DNA of 64,000 nucleotides from Enterobacter sp. Bisph1 (lineage in GTDB: Bacteria; Pseudomonadota; Gammaproteobacteria; Enterobacterales; Enterobacteriaceae): assembly GCF_000814905.1 (NCBI RefSeq), contig NZ_JXAG01000033.1, forward strand, positions 1 to 64,000, given 5' to 3'. Positions 28,825 through 38,882 of the stretch are shown piece after piece; the stretch's first letter is position 1, and every line of letters begins with the position of its first letter. The position numbers and the translations under genes are program-made. The notes below the pieces were generated by a model. That model was not told where the DNA came from. It saw only the letters and a list, made by a program, of their open reading frames with translations, and ran no database searches.

Positions 28825-30534
28825 ATGAAACGAGCAAAAATAGCGCTGGCGATCACACTTCTGGGCAGCGTCTCTTTTACTGCGCTCGCGCAGGAGAGCG
28901 CACGATTAACGAGCGTTAAAGCCTTTGCCGATACGGTTCTCGACAAAGCGAGCGATAAACAACATAGCAACGTGCCGCTGCTGGCGGACGGCGTTAATCC
29001 GCGTACGGGTCAGCAAATGGCGTGGATCTTCCCGGATGGCAAAACGGCGGTGCTGTCGAACTTCTCGGCACAGCAAAACTTCATGCGTGTGCTGGTGGGG
29101 TTGAGCAATCTGACGGGCGAGGCGCAGTATAAAAAACGCGCGGAGGAGAATGTCCGCTATTACTTCCAGCATTACCAGGACACCAGCGGGCTATTACTGT
29201 GGGGCGGCCACCGGTTTATCGATTTGAAAACATTGCAGCCGCAAGGACCCAGCGAAAAAGAGTTGGTACATGAACTGAAAAACGCCTATCCCTACTATGA
29301 TCTGATGTTTGCCGTGGATAAACCAGCAACCGCGCGCTTTATTCGTGCCTTCTGGAACGCCCATGTTTATGACTGGAAAATTCTTGAAACCAGTCGCCAC
29401 GGGGAATATGGCAAAAAGATGGGCAAACTGTGGGCCAGCGACTTTAGCCAACAGCCGCCATTTTTCGCCACCAAAGGCTTAAGTTTTTTAAATGCAGGCA
29501 ATGACTTAATTTATTCAGCTTCCCTGCTTTATCAATATGAGGGTGAAACCGGCGCGCTGACCTGGGCAAAACGTCTGGCAGAACAGTATGTCCTGCCCCG
29601 TGACAAAAAGACCGGGCTCGGGGTTTATCAATTCACCCAGCCGCTGAAACGCGCTGAAACCACCGACGATAGCGATACCCATTCGAAATATGGCGATCGC
29701 GCACAGCGCCAGTTTGGGCCGGAGTTTGGTCCCGATGCGCTGGAAGGCAATATGCTGCTGAAAGGACGCACCAGCACGCTCTATTCGGAAAATGCACTGA
29801 TGCAGCTGGCGCTGGCGAAAACACTCGGCGCGCAGGGCAGCGATATTAAGAAATGGACCCTTGATGGCCTGAAAGCGTTTGCCCATTACGCCTATGATGA
29901 GCAAAGCAATACCTTCCGCCCGATGCTGGCAAACGGCACCGATTTATCGAACTACACGCTGCCACGCGACGGTTACTACGGTAAAAAAGGCACCGTACTA
30001 ACACCTTATCCGGCGGGTAATGAATTTCTGCTTACCTATGCCCGCGCCTGGACGCTGGAGCCGGATGCAGAGATGTGGAAAGTGGCGCGCGGTATTGCCA
30101 AAGGTCAGGGGCTGGGAGATATCGGCGAACCGGGCGGTAAAAACAGCCAGCTGGATCTGAACACCAAAAACAGCGAACCCTATGCCATTTTTGCCCTGAT
30201 TGACCTGTGGCAATCGACCGGCGATAAAGGCTATCTGACGCTGGCCGATAAAGTGGCGGAAAATATTCTGGCGACTAAACGCTTGAACAACTTCTTTATC
30301 GACGATCCGCAATACCTGTATGCCAATATCGATCACATTGCGCCTTACGCGCTGCTCGCCCTGGAAGCGGCGATGCGCGGTAAAGCAGATGCCGTCGCCC
30401 CCTTCCTTAACGGAGCAGGTTTTACAGAAGGTGCATATTTATTGGCGGACGGCACCGTGCGCTACTCCACGCGTGACGACGAGCTGTTTATGCTTAAAGC
30501 CGGTGAGCAGTTGAAACCCAACGGTAAAAAGTAA
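28825..30534 (+). CDS. periplasmic pectate lyase, family PL2
   Basis: This 569-residue enzyme should cleave polygalacturonate or oligogalacturonates by beta-elimination. Residues 1-23 form a signal peptide (ITLLGSVSFTALAQ), so it acts in the periplasm, like Yersinia PL2A/PelP rather than the cytoplasmic PelW. The body is the (alpha/alpha)-barrel typical of PL2, with the segments MAWIFPDGKTAVLSNF, WGGHRFIDL and DDPQYLYANIDHI. It follows the KdgM-type porin in one unit. AAGGGGCG precedes the ATG. No kdu or kdg catabolic genes are in the window. Confidence 0.9.
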   Translation: MKRAKIALAITLLGSVSFTALAQESARLTSVKAFADTVLDKASDKQHSNVPLLADGVNPRTGQQMAWIFPDGKTAVLSNFSAQQNFMRVLVGLSNLTGEAQYKKRAEENVRYYFQHYQDTSGLLLWGGHRFIDLKTLQPQGPSEKELVHELKNAYPYYDLMFAVDKPATARFIRAFWNAHVYDWKILETSRHGEYGKKMGKLWASDFSQQPPFFATKGLSFLNAGNDLIYSASLLYQYEGETGALTWAKRLAEQYVLPRDKKTGLGVYQFTQPLKRAETTDDSDTHSKYGDRAQRQFGPEFGPDALEGNMLLKGRTSTLYSENALMQLALAKTLGAQGSDIKKWTLDGLKAFAHYAYDEQSNTFRPMLANGTDLSNYTLPRDGYYGKKGTVLTPYPAGNEFLLTYARAWTLEPDAEMWKVARGIAKGQGLGDIGEPGGKNSQLDLNTKNSEPYAIFALIDLWQSTGDKGYLTLADKVAENILATKRLNNFFIDDPQYLYANIDHIAPYALLALEAAMRGKADAVAPFLNGAGFTEGAYLLADGTVRYSTRDDELFMLKAGEQLKPNGKK

Positions 30535-30543
30535 CTTCCTCAC

Positions 30544-30572
30544 CTCTCACGGTGCGCCGTGAGAGATTTTCC
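30544..30572 (+). terminator. intrinsic terminator of the porin-lyase unit
   Basis: CTCTCACGG and CCGTGAGAG form a 9-bp perfect stem with a 4-base loop, followed by ATTTTCC, 9 bases after the lyase stop codon. Confidence 0.85.
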
Positions 30573-31093
30573 TCTTCCCTTTATCCATACCGATACCGGT
30601 AATCAGAAGATTGACGCCTTGCGCCTGAGAGCAGAGAACCATCCCGGCGCAGCCGAATAATTTAAACGGCATTCTCCTGCGTATTATTTGCAGCCTACTT
30701 TATTTTTAATAACGTTTAATCAGCTAGCCTGCTTATTATGCTGCACCAGACGCATATATATCGGATTGAATTCAATCATCCTTAATGCAAATTAAATTTC
30801 CCTTAGTTGATTAAAATAAAATTAGCAAGATTTCATTAAAAATAATTGGACGCATTCTTAAGATTAGGATAGTTTATGTGATCGAAGTCCAGGAATAATA
30901 TCTCGGACTCTGATTAATTATATTTAAATTGATTACAGTCAATTTTTAAAATTAGAACATATTTTCAAGATTTTATACGTTCGCTTTTTATTATGCCGTT
31001 TGCGTTCTGGCCACGATGTCATGGAGAGAGAAATAACCAGAGAGCTGGGCTGCTACCAACCAGAAGGGTAATTTCCACTACCGGGGAAACATT
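30573..31093. other. AT-rich region before the chemoreceptor gene
   Basis: No supported gene is present in about 520 bp. The middle (30700-30980) is very rich in A+T. I looked for a flagellar sigma28-type promoter (TAAA...GCCGATAA) and did not find a good match. GGGGAAAC precedes the next start. Confidence 0.5.
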
Positions 31094-32758
31094 ATGAAAA
31101 TACTTCGCGACATAACCGTCCGCAAAATGCTCATCATCATTTTGTCATTGTTTAGCATTATTTGGGGCATGGCAACCCTGCTGACATTTCACAATTTCTC
31201 AAGCATTAATGAATTGCTGGCGCAAAACGCCGGTCAAAAAAGTTCTTACGCCTTGCTGGTGAAAGGGAACGATCAATACTTCCGTACGGTAACCCGTATG
31301 CTGCGTGCCATGGATTACCAGCAATCCGGCGACACAGAAAATGCCAACAAAACTTTTGCTTCCGCTGAGAAAGCCCTCGGCATTACCCAGGATATGCTGG
31401 CGAAGTTTCGCGCCAGTCAACATCCCGGCGTCAACAGCGAAGAGGTAAGCGCGATGATTCAGGATTGGGACGCGTTGCTCAACACCGGCATTGTGCCGAT
31501 GCTGAATGCCGCCAAAAATCAGCAAACCGATACCTTTCGCGACTTATTTCGTAAAACCTATCCGCCCCTGAGCGTACAGTTTGGCGCAACGGCAGAAAAA
31601 TATACCCAGGCGATTCAGTCCAATGATTTGCTCGAGCAAACGCAACAGCGGGTTAATTTTAACAAATCCGTGCTGATTGTCGCATTAGTCGCCGGCATTC
31701 TTACCCTGCTCCTGACCGACCGCTATTTGGTGAATTACCTTGTTAAACCGCTGCGCCGGATCCAAACGCATGTTGAAGCGATGGCCGCCGGTAAACTCAC
31801 CCATGAACTGCAAGAGTTTGGGCGTAACTGTGCCGGACAGTTGATTCCTTACATTCGCACCATGCAGGAGAGCCTGCGCTCCACCGTTGATACCATCCAT
31901 GAGAGTTCTTCTACTATCTATCGCAGCACCAACCAGATCAGAGAAGGCAATGAGGAACTTTCCGGGCGTACCGACCAGCAGGCCGCCGCGTTGCAACAGA
32001 CCGCTGCCAGTATGGAAGAGCTCACGTCCACGGTGCGAAACAACGCCGGGAACGTACGTGAAGCCCGCAAACTGACGGAAGATGCGCAGCAGACGGCGCA
32101 AAAAGGCGGCGAGATCACCGCAACGGTGGTGAAAACCATGCACGGCATTTCCGAAAGCTCACAGAAAATTGCCGATATCACAAACGTGATTAACAGCATT
32201 TCGTTCCAGACTAACCTGCTGGCGCTGAATGCGGCGGTAGAAGCCGCGCGCGCCGGTGAACAGGGCCGTGGATTTGCGGTAGTGGCGAGCGAGGTACGTG
32301 CGCTGGCCAGCCGTAGCGCACAGGCCGCGAAAGAGATCGAAACGCTGATTCAGGAATCGGTTACCCGCGTGAGAACCGGGGCCGAACAGGTTCAGGAAGC
32401 GGGTGGTGCGATGTCGGTGATTATTACCTCCATCGAACATGTGAATAAATTAATGACCGAGATCTCTGTCGCCTCCGATGAGCAAAGCCGCGGCATTGAC
32501 CAGATTGGCCAGGCGATGACCGAAATGGATGGCGTAACGCAACAGAACGCCGTACTGGTCCAGGAAGCGAAAGCGAACGCTGTATCGCTGGAAAAAGAGG
32601 CCGAACGCCTCAACAAAACTATCGCCCTGTTTGATGTCGGCGTGAAAGAGAATCGCCGCACGGCACAGCCGGGTTCGCGCCTTCTTCGTCCGTCGCCGCA
32701 GCTGGCGCTGGCCTCTGCGACAACAGGAGAAAAGCAGGATAACTGGCAATCATTCTGA
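31094..32758 (+). CDS. methyl-accepting chemotaxis protein
   Basis: This 554-residue inner-membrane chemoreceptor is built like Tsr/Tar. Membrane segments at about 10-32 and 190-212 flank a four-helix periplasmic sensor domain. A HAMP domain (about 212-265) and a long coiled-coil follow, with the conserved hairpin tip ([20 protein letters not shown]). The end NWQSF resembles the NWETF CheR-docking pentapeptide, so it should be methylated efficiently. The ligand is unknown, but the preceding porin/lyase unit makes a plant sugar plausible. A strong terminator follows. Confidence 0.95.
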   Translation: MKILRDITVRKMLIIILSLFSIIWGMATLLTFHNFSSINELLAQNAGQKSSYALLVKGNDQYFRTVTRMLRAMDYQQSGDTENANKTFASAEKALGITQDMLAKFRASQHPGVNSEEVSAMIQDWDALLNTGIVPMLNAAKNQQTDTFRDLFRKTYPPLSVQFGATAEKYTQAIQSNDLLEQTQQRVNFNKSVLIVALVAGILTLLLTDRYLVNYLVKPLRRIQTHVEAMAAGKLTHELQEFGRNCAGQLIPYIRTMQESLRSTVDTIHESSSTIYRSTNQIREGNEELSGRTDQQAAALQQTAASMEELTSTVRNNAGNVREARKLTEDAQQTAQKGGEITATVVKTMHGISESSQKIADITNVINSISFQTNLLALNAAVEAARAGEQGRGFAVVASEVRALASRSAQAAKEIETLIQESVTRVRTGAEQVQEAGGAMSVIITSIEHVNKLMTEISVASDEQSRGIDQIGQAMTEMDGVTQQNAVLVQEAKANAVSLEKEAERLNKTIALFDVGVKENRRTAQPGSRLLRPSPQLALASATTGEKQDNWQSF

Positions 32759-32782
32759 TTAAGCCCCCTTTTCCCCCTTCTC

Positions 32783-32818
32783 AATGCCCGAAGTTGCAGA
32801 CTTCGGGCATTTTTTATT
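32783..32818 (+). terminator. intrinsic terminator of the chemoreceptor gene
   Basis: AATGCCCGAAGT pairs with ACTTCGGGCATT over 12 bases around a 5-base loop and runs into TTTTTATTGT. Confidence 0.93.
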
Positions 32819-32922
32819 GTCATAATAAATATCTATTACGCTGATATTATGTACATTTTGATTAATGGCGAAAATATATCACTGTGCTAAATTTTCTGTA
32901 GGCTAATACGGGAGGAAACAGT

Positions 32923-33120
32923 ATGAAGTTCAATGATGAGCACACGGGACTCATTGGATTAGCCATTGGCGCGGCCGTTATCGGGCTGGTGTCAGAACAG
33001 AAAACCATTACCCGCGACAGTATTGTGCAAGAAATTGAACGGCAGGGCAGAAGCAGAGGCGATGGCGTTGAAGAGCATGTCTTTCTCAAAGCGGCGGAGC
33101 TGGTGCGTAAAGGATTTTAG
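32923..33120 (+). CDS. small protein of unknown function, 65 residues
   Basis: The frame encodes MKFNDEHTGL, a hydrophobic alanine/glycine-rich helix (IGLAIGAAVIGLV, residues 11-23), then a charged helix with ITRDSIVQEIERQ. The pattern is loosely like small AriR/YmgB-type helical proteins but I cannot confirm it. GGGAGGAAAC before the ATG is a good ribosome site, which supports a real gene. It is convergent with the flavin oxidoreductase gene. Confidence 0.65.
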   Translation: MKFNDEHTGLIGLAIGAAVIGLVSEQKTITRDSIVQEIERQGRSRGDGVEEHVFLKAAELVRKGF

Positions 33121-33168
33121 CCAATTGATAACGGTGAGCTGGCACACTTGCACGCTCACCGTTTGCTT

Positions 33169-34260
33169 CTATTTAACCGTTCCTTTTATACCGTGCGGTT
33201 CGGCACGGCGATATTGCGGCGCGATATCGACCGCACCGTGCAACACGGCGGCGGCATGCCATGGCCAGCGAGGATCGTAGAGCACGCCTCTCGCCAGGGC
33301 GATCAGATCCGCCTCCTCCTGTTGCAAAATCTCTTCTGCGTGCTGGGCCTCGGTAATCAAGCCCACGGCAATCACCGGCATACGCGTCTGCTGACGCAGC
33401 GCTTTGGCAAACGGCACCTGGTAACCCGCCGTCACTTTAATGCTCTGCAGCGGTGACAGCCCGCCGCTGGAAACATGCACGTAAGCGCCGCCTGCGGCTT
33501 CAATACGTTTGGTTAGCGCAATGGATTGTTGTAGATCCCATCCGCCTTCCACCCAGTCCGTTGCCGAGATGCGAATGCCCACGGCTACAGATTGCGGTAC
33601 CGCGTTGCGTACCGCGCTAAACACTTCCTCGGTAAAACGCAGGCGATTTTCAAGGCTGCCGCCGTACTCATCGCTGCGCTGGTTGGAGAGCGGCGAGAGG
33701 AACTGATGCAGCAGATAACCGTGTGCAGCATGAATTTCAATCACTTCAATACCCAGCGCCACTGCACGCAATGCACTGTCGACAAACGCCTTTTTGACAC
33801 GGACCAGATCCTCTTTGCTCATCGCGTGGGGCGGGCGCTCGGCGGGATCGTGTGCCAGCGCAGAGGCCGAAACGGTTTGCCAGCCGCCCTCTTCCAGCGA
33901 CAACTGTTTTCCCCCCAGCCAGGGTGCGCTAACGGAGGCTTTACGCCCGGCATGTCCCAGTTGAATGCCGATTTTTATCGGCGAATATTGGCGGATATCG
34001 TCCAGCACAACGCGCAGTGCGTCTTCGGTTTCATCATTCCACAGACCCAGATCTTGCGGCGAGATGCGCCCTTGCGGTTCAACGGCGGTGGCTTCGATAA
34101 TCAACAATCCGGCACCGGAGAGCGCCAGGTTACCTAAGTGGATGCGGTGCCAGGCAGTGGCGCGGCCTTCGTCGGCAGAGTACTGGCACATAGGGGCGAT
34201 GACGATGCGGTTATCCAGCGCAACATCGCCAATGCGCGCTTCGGTGAAGAGTTTGCTCAT
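33169..34260 (-). CDS. NADH:flavin oxidoreductase, old yellow enzyme (YqjM type)
   Basis: This 363-residue FMN-dependent TIM-barrel enzyme should reduce activated C=C bonds of alpha,beta-unsaturated carbonyls with NAD(P)H. It is of the YqjM/NamA (thermophilic-like) class: Cys25 in IAPMCQYS is the redox-tuning cysteine, and HAAHGYLLHQF (His177/His180) binds the substrate carbonyl. GGLS and LARGVLYDPRWP close the FMN site. AGGATA precedes the ATG at 34260. It is transcribed alone on the minus strand, and its physiological substrate is unknown. Confidence 0.92.
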   Translation of the reverse strand: MSKLFTEARIGDVALDNRIVIAPMCQYSADEGRATAWHRIHLGNLALSGAGLLIIEATAVEPQGRISPQDLGLWNDETEDALRVVLDDIRQYSPIKIGIQLGHAGRKASVSAPWLGGKQLSLEEGGWQTVSASALAHDPAERPPHAMSKEDLVRVKKAFVDSALRAVALGIEVIEIHAAHGYLLHQFLSPLSNQRSDEYGGSLENRLRFTEEVFSAVRNAVPQSVAVGIRISATDWVEGGWDLQQSIALTKRIEAAGGAYVHVSSGGLSPLQSIKVTAGYQVPFAKALRQQTRMPVIAVGLITEAQHAEEILQQEEADLIALARGVLYDPRWPWHAAAVLHGAVDIAPQYRRAEPHGIKGTVK

Positions 34261-34415
34261 CTTTTATCCTTTTCTGACCGCTCAAATAACGCTTTCGAAC
34301 GGCAACACTGTGAAGGGTTTGCATGACTTTCAGCCAATTCTGTGGCCTTGTCTTTAGCGGGACGTGCCCTTTTTGCGACGTTTACCGTTGATAACATAAT
34401 GAAATAATTCGCGAA

Positions 34416-35228
34416 TTATAACTGCGTTACGCCGCGAGCCGCCGCCGCTTCCCGCCATTGCAGCAATAAAGAATAGTCCTCACGGGCGACGACGCTAAAG
34501 CCGCTAATTAATGCGGCGGCACAAATGTCGCGATATCGTGCATCGCTCACCAGCTGCTGCAATGCATCTCTTAGCTTTGCGATTGTGGCGGCCGACGTCC
34601 GTTGCGCCGCGATCAGCGGTAAGCCCGGTGCCAACGGGCTGGGTTCAATAATGCGCAACCCAGACAGCAGGGCAGGTGCGTGACGTTGCAGTAAGGCGTA
34701 GGTGACACAATCGATGGCGGCGATATCCGCACGGTCATTCTGTAGCGCTTCCAGCGATTGCCGGTGGCTACCGCTCAATAGCGTGCGCGCGAAAAATTGC
34801 CCTTCGCCGGGCAGGCATGAAACCAGATAGCGCAGTATGTTATAGCCGGAGTGCGAATCCGCTGCATTGCACACTGCACGGCGAGCGCGAAAATCCGCCA
34901 GCGTTTTGCCGCTATCTTCTTCGCGCGCCACCAGCCAGCTGCGATAGCGAAAACCGTCGCAGCCCGGCGCAAGATAATGAAAGCAGCCAACAACCTGCAC
35001 CGCCGGTAATTGCGTCATCAGCGGATAGCCGCAGGTCTGGCTAAGCAGCAGATCGTCGCGCTGCCAGTGGCGCAGCAGAGAACCCTCAGGCCAGAGCTGT
35101 TGCGCCGCCAGGCCGCGCGCCGCCAGTAATTCTGCCAGCGCAGTGCCAGGGGCTGCCGTGTCGGGAGGCGAGACGTTATACATCGGCAGGGCGATTTTAT
35201 TCGCGTGCTTTGCTTGCGGGGTGTGCAT
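34416..35228 (-). CDS. PhnD-like substrate-binding-fold protein without signal peptide
   Basis: The 270 residues resemble the PhnD-type phosphate/phosphonate periplasmic-binding fold (LLSQTCGYPL, HSGYNILRY, DIAAIDCVTY). Family members normally feed ABC transporters, but here no signal peptide is seen (MHTPQAKHANKIALPMYN) and no permease or ATPase lies near, so it may be a cytoplasmic sensor or an uncoupled binding protein. Its start overlaps the end of the desaturase gene by 32 bases, so the two are probably co-translated. Ligand and role are unknown. Confidence 0.8.
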   Translation of the reverse strand: MHTPQAKHANKIALPMYNVSPPDTAAPGTALAELLAARGLAAQQLWPEGSLLRHWQRDDLLLSQTCGYPLMTQLPAVQVVGCFHYLAPGCDGFRYRSWLVAREEDSGKTLADFRARRAVCNAADSHSGYNILRYLVSCLPGEGQFFARTLLSGSHRQSLEALQNDRADIAAIDCVTYALLQRHAPALLSGLRIIEPSPLAPGLPLIAAQRTSAATIAKLRDALQQLVSDARYRDICAAALISGFSVVAREDYSLLLQWREAAAARGVTQL

Positions 35229-36159
35229 TCACGTCCACCGGAGTAAAGAAAAAGCGTCGTAACCATTCACTATAGCCGCGCACCAGAAAGCCGCTATTGC
35301 GCTGCTGATAAGCTGCTTTGTCACGCAAATAGACCGTGCGTAAACCGTACCACGGCACGGCGGGCAGATCGTGATGCACAGAATGGTAATTGAGATTAAG
35401 GAACAGCAGCCGCCACGGCCAGGCCGCTTCGTTGATCGCCGAACGCGCCAGCGGATCGTCTGCCGCGCGGTGTTCAAGAAAAGATCGAACTTTGGTTAGC
35501 GACAGCGCCGGGTAACTGACGGCCAGCACATACCAAATCAGCGGGAAATCACAGCGCATAAGCCAGACAAAGATCGCCACCAGCAGTCCGCCATGCACCA
35601 GCCATATCCGCATACTTTTGCCCTGACGTAAGCGAAAGGCGCTAACTATCCCCGTCAGTAAGTGAACAATATCCAGTGCGGGAGCCAGCAGAAGACGCCC
35701 AAAAAAGGTATTGCGCAGCTGGATCAGTTTGCGCTGGCAGCGCGTCAGGCGACGCCAGTGCTGGGTGGAAAAATAGTAAGACTCGGGATCCTCTTCCGGT
35801 AGCGTCAGCAAATGCGTGCGGTGGTGCGCAAGATGCGAATCGCGAAAGATAGCGTACGGGTACCACACTGCCAGCGGCAGTAATCCCAACAGTTGGTTAA
35901 ACCAGGGCCAACGGGTGGGATGTCCATGAATCAGCTCATGCTGTAGGGAGAGATACCAGCTGGTAAAAAGGATTAATAGTGCGGTTGACGGCAGCAGGCC
36001 GAGGGTTTTCCACCCGGCGAGCGTACTGCCCCACCCGCCATAGACGGCAAAAATGACCAGCCAGGTGGGCAACTCACTGCGCCACAGCCAGCTGCGCGAT
36101 AGTTGCCGGATAGCTGCTCGCTGATGTTGGTTGATATATACCGCACTGCTTTTCGCCAT
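35197..36159 (-). CDS. membrane fatty-acid desaturase
   Basis: This 320-residue integral membrane di-iron enzyme probably introduces a double bond into an acyl chain. The three histidine boxes are present: HELIH (His74-His78), HLAHH (His109-113) and HSVHH (His259-263), with an extra His in FLEHR. About four membrane helices lie at 32-50, 55-72, 90-105 and 185-222. A desaturase is unusual for Enterobacteriaceae, which make unsaturated fatty acids anaerobically with FabA/FabB. It heads a two-gene unit with the PhnD-like protein. The acyl substrate is unknown. Confidence 0.9.
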   Translation of the reverse strand: MAKSSAVYINQHQRAAIRQLSRSWLWRSELPTWLVIFAVYGGWGSTLAGWKTLGLLPSTALLILFTSWYLSLQHELIHGHPTRWPWFNQLLGLLPLAVWYPYAIFRDSHLAHHRTHLLTLPEEDPESYYFSTQHWRRLTRCQRKLIQLRNTFFGRLLLAPALDIVHLLTGIVSAFRLRQGKSMRIWLVHGGLLVAIFVWLMRCDFPLIWYVLAVSYPALSLTKVRSFLEHRAADDPLARSAINEAAWPWRLLFLNLNYHSVHHDLPAVPWYGLRTVYLRDKAAYQQRNSGFLVRGYSEWLRRFFFTPVDVNAHPASKARE

Positions 36160-36269
36160 TGATCTCTCTACTCCCCGCGTTCTCTGTTGCCACGATGTGA
36201 GAGAACGCAGGGAAAGACAACGTATTAAAATGGCTTAGCAATTGCTGAAAAAGCAGATAGCCGCGCGGG

Positions 36270-37019
36270 TTAAATCTGCGCCATCCCGCCATCGACAAAT
36301 AGCTCAGCGGCATTGATAAAGCTGGCGGCATCTGAAGCGAGGAAGGCCACTACTTTGCCAATCTCTTGCGGTTCACCTAAACGGCCCAGCGGAACCTGAG
36401 AGGCCAGTTCGTCAAACAGCCCCTGCCGATGTTCATCCGGCACCAGTCCGCCTAAGCCCGGCGTGCGAACGGGGCCGGGGCTGACGACGTTTACGCGGAT
36501 GCCGCGCCCTTGCAGATCGAGCGCCCATGAGCGCGCAAAGTTACGTATCGCCGCTTTACTGGCGCTGTAAACGCTAAAACTGGCGGTGCCTTTTACCGAT
36601 GTCGTGGAGCCGGTGAGAATGATCGATGCGCCATTGACCAGCAGCGGTAGCGCTTTTTGCACGGTAAACAGCACGCCGCGCACATTGGTCGCGAAGATGC
36701 GATCAAAATGCTCTTCGGTAATCGCCCCCAGCGGCATCATGTCACCGCCGCCAGCGTTAGCAAACAGGATGTCGAGCCGTCCGGCGCTGTTGGCAATCTG
36801 CGCATAGACAGCGTCGAGATCCGCCATCAATGATGCATCGGCGCGGATGCCGGTGGCGCTGCTGCCGATACTTTTGACCGCCGCATCAAGTTCTGCCTGT
36901 CGACGTCCGGTAATAAAGACGCGCGCGCCCTGCTCTGCCAGCTCCTGTGCGGTGGCCAGTCCAATTCCGCTGGTGCCGCCGGTGACCAGCGCGATTTTGC
37001 CATTCAGTGGTGTGCTCAT
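36270..37019 (-). CDS. short-chain dehydrogenase/reductase (classical SDR)
   Basis: This 249-residue NAD(P)-dependent oxidoreductase has the cofactor motif TGGTSGIG (about 14-21), the NAGG motif, the catalytic Ser in LTGSTTS and YSASK (Tyr-x3-Lys). GRR after the second strand hints at NADPH. The end [11 protein letters not shown] is typical of the family. AGAGGAAC precedes the ATG. It is divergent from a LysR-type gene, which probably controls it. The substrate is unknown. Confidence 0.93.
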   Translation of the reverse strand: MSTPLNGKIALVTGGTSGIGLATAQELAEQGARVFITGRRQAELDAAVKSIGSSATGIRADASLMADLDAVYAQIANSAGRLDILFANAGGGDMMPLGAITEEHFDRIFATNVRGVLFTVQKALPLLVNGASIILTGSTTSVKGTASFSVYSASKAAIRNFARSWALDLQGRGIRVNVVSPGPVRTPGLGGLVPDEHRQGLFDELASQVPLGRLGEPQEIGKVVAFLASDAASFINAAELFVDGGMAQI

Positions 37020-37110
37020 ATTGTGTTCCTCTTTTCTGTGAAGGGAGATCCCCGCGGCAGACTCAACCGCCGTCTCAGGTATGGCGCTACTCTATCTCTC
37101 GCCCTTTTGT

Positions 37111-37143
37111 TGAAAAATAGTGAAAAATGAAAATGACTATTCA
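37111..37143. promoter_or_regulatory. inverted repeat between the SDR and LysR genes
   Basis: AATAGT (37116-37121) and ACTATT (37136-37141) are inverted around 14 A-rich bases, inside the SDR/LysR divergent gap and about 40 bases before the LysR start. LysR proteins usually bind such dyads in their divergent promoter; binding is inferred. Confidence 0.5.
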
Positions 37144-37180
37144 CCAGCATGTATAATTAAATCTGCTAAACGGAGGAAAA

Positions 37181-38086
37181 ATGGATCAATTGCTGGCAAT
37201 ACGCGTGTTTGCCCGCGTAGTGGAGGCGGGAAACTTTACCCGGGCGGCGGATTCACTGGAGATGCCCAACGCCACAGTGAGCAAGCTGGTTCAGGAGCTG
37301 GAAGGGCATCTTGGTGTGCGGCTATTGCAGCGCACGACGCGCCGCGTAACGGTGACGCCGGAAGGCCGCGATTATTATGAAAAAACGACCCGCATCCTGC
37401 GGGATCTCGACGATGTGGATGGCTCGTTTAATGCCGCGCGCGGTACGCCTGGCGGCCAGCTACGTGTGGATATTGGCGGCTCCACGGCCCGCGATGTACT
37501 GATCCCCGCCCTGCCGGATTTCCTGGCGCGTTATCCCGATATTCGTCTCGATTTGGGCGTTGCTGACCGCGCAGTGGATCTCATCAGCGATAATATCGAC
37601 TGCGTGATCCGTGGCGGCCCGCTGGACAACTCCTCACTGATTGCCCGACATATTGGCTCCGCCACGCTTATTACCTGCGCAACACCGGCCTATCTTAAAA
37701 CCTTTGGTACGCCGGCCTACCCGGAGGAACTTAAGAACGGCCACCGACTGGTCAATTACCTGTCACCGCAAACCGGACGAGCCTTTCCGCTACGTTTTGA
37801 GCGTGATGGCGTAAAAAGCGAGATTAAAGTGGCGCACCGGATAGGTATTAATGAAAGCAATGCGCATCTTGCCGCCGGGCTGGCGGGGCTTGGGATTATT
37901 CAGACCTTTAGTTACTCGCTGGGTGAGGCGCTACAAACGGGCGCGCTGGTTGAGATCCTACAAGCGTGGCGTCCTCAGCCTTATCCGTTTCATGTGGTAT
38001 ATCCGCAAAACCGCCATGTGACTCACCGACTGCGGGTATTTATTGACTGGCTGATGGAAATATTCCCCCCGCGCGTCAGTCAATAA
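37181..38086 (+). CDS. LysR-family transcription regulator
   Basis: The 301 residues comprise a winged helix-turn-helix (about 1-60; FTRAADSLEMPNATVSKLVQ) and a two-lobed periplasmic-binding-like effector domain (about 90-295). It is in the large subgroup beside short-chain dehydrogenases that typically respond to small aromatic or aldehyde-like effectors. GGAGG precedes the ATG. It is divergent from the SDR gene, its probable target, over a 161-bp gap with an inverted repeat. Confidence 0.94.
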   Translation: MDQLLAIRVFARVVEAGNFTRAADSLEMPNATVSKLVQELEGHLGVRLLQRTTRRVTVTPEGRDYYEKTTRILRDLDDVDGSFNAARGTPGGQLRVDIGGSTARDVLIPALPDFLARYPDIRLDLGVADRAVDLISDNIDCVIRGGPLDNSSLIARHIGSATLITCATPAYLKTFGTPAYPEELKNGHRLVNYLSPQTGRAFPLRFERDGVKSEIKVAHRIGINESNAHLAAGLAGLGIIQTFSYSLGEALQTGALVEILQAWRPQPYPFHVVYPQNRHVTHRLRVFIDWLMEIFPPRVSQ

Positions 38087-38537
38087 TCCCCCACCCCGGT
38101 GCATTGAACGAAAGGCGTATTTCATTCATCGTGCGGGTTTATATGCAAACAAAGGGGGATTACGCTTTTCTTAACGCCGCAGAGCCCGTAGCGGATGAAA
38201 GCGGAGGTTTTCGCCCGGCACTGTTTTTTGCCGCTTGTGCGTTATAACTGCTGAAAAGTTCTTTATCGCTTCTGCATATTCGTTTCACCTGCGAAAGGAA
38301 TGCTTAAAGACGTTGAAGTTAATGGCAAGGAATTCTGCCCGCACTCAATAGTAATGTACTCCCTCTTCAAGAAGTCTTACCGCCTCTCCCTGCCATTTGC
38401 CCCATCGACTTAGGTTTAATAACAGTCAAAATGTAACAGGCGAAAACGCGATGCCTGTCATTTATGTAGCTCATTAAGCGCGTCGCGATGGTGATAACCT
38501 GCCGCGATGCCAACATTGCATGTAATAAAAGTTGAGT
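38087..38537. other. gene-free region after the LysR gene
   Basis: No supported gene is seen in about 450 bp. Composition becomes more AT-rich towards 38500, where the accessory segment with the H-NS-like gene begins. Confidence 0.45.
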
Positions 38538-38882
38538 ATGAAAAGGAGCCGCACAGACCGTCTATAAGATGGATTTTTTGATTTCAGCTACAGGCAGGAA
38601 CGCGCGGTCCTTGCGGCCAATCGAGAATCTTCTCAACAATGTCTGGCTCGGGCCAAACGCTTAGGCTATTTATTATGTCGAAATATTAGCCATCATTATG
38701 TGGTTATGTTCCGTGAAACATTTAGCAGCGCTGAAATTGCCGCTTACGCTGGCGCAAATCAAAGAGAAAAAAAATGCCAGTTTCGCGATAACGTTTACCG
38801 CTTGAAACAGGTTTTATACCTGGAATGGGCGCGACTTAAGAAAAATCTGCCTTTTTCGGACAAAGTCAACGGCAGGATATAG
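38538..38882 (+). pseudogene. possible broken gene with in-frame stop
   Basis: From ATG at 38538 the frame reads nine codons to a TAA at 38565-38567, then stays open in the same phase to TAG at 38880-38882, about 104 codons. The downstream part is coherent: basic, helical, with FSSAEIAAYAGANQR (a helix-turn-helix-like run) and a C-terminal helix YRLKQVLYLEWARLKK. A GTG at 38700 could start only the last 60 residues. The simplest reading is a degraded DNA-binding gene, but a chance frame is not excluded. No family was recognised. Confidence 0.4.
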
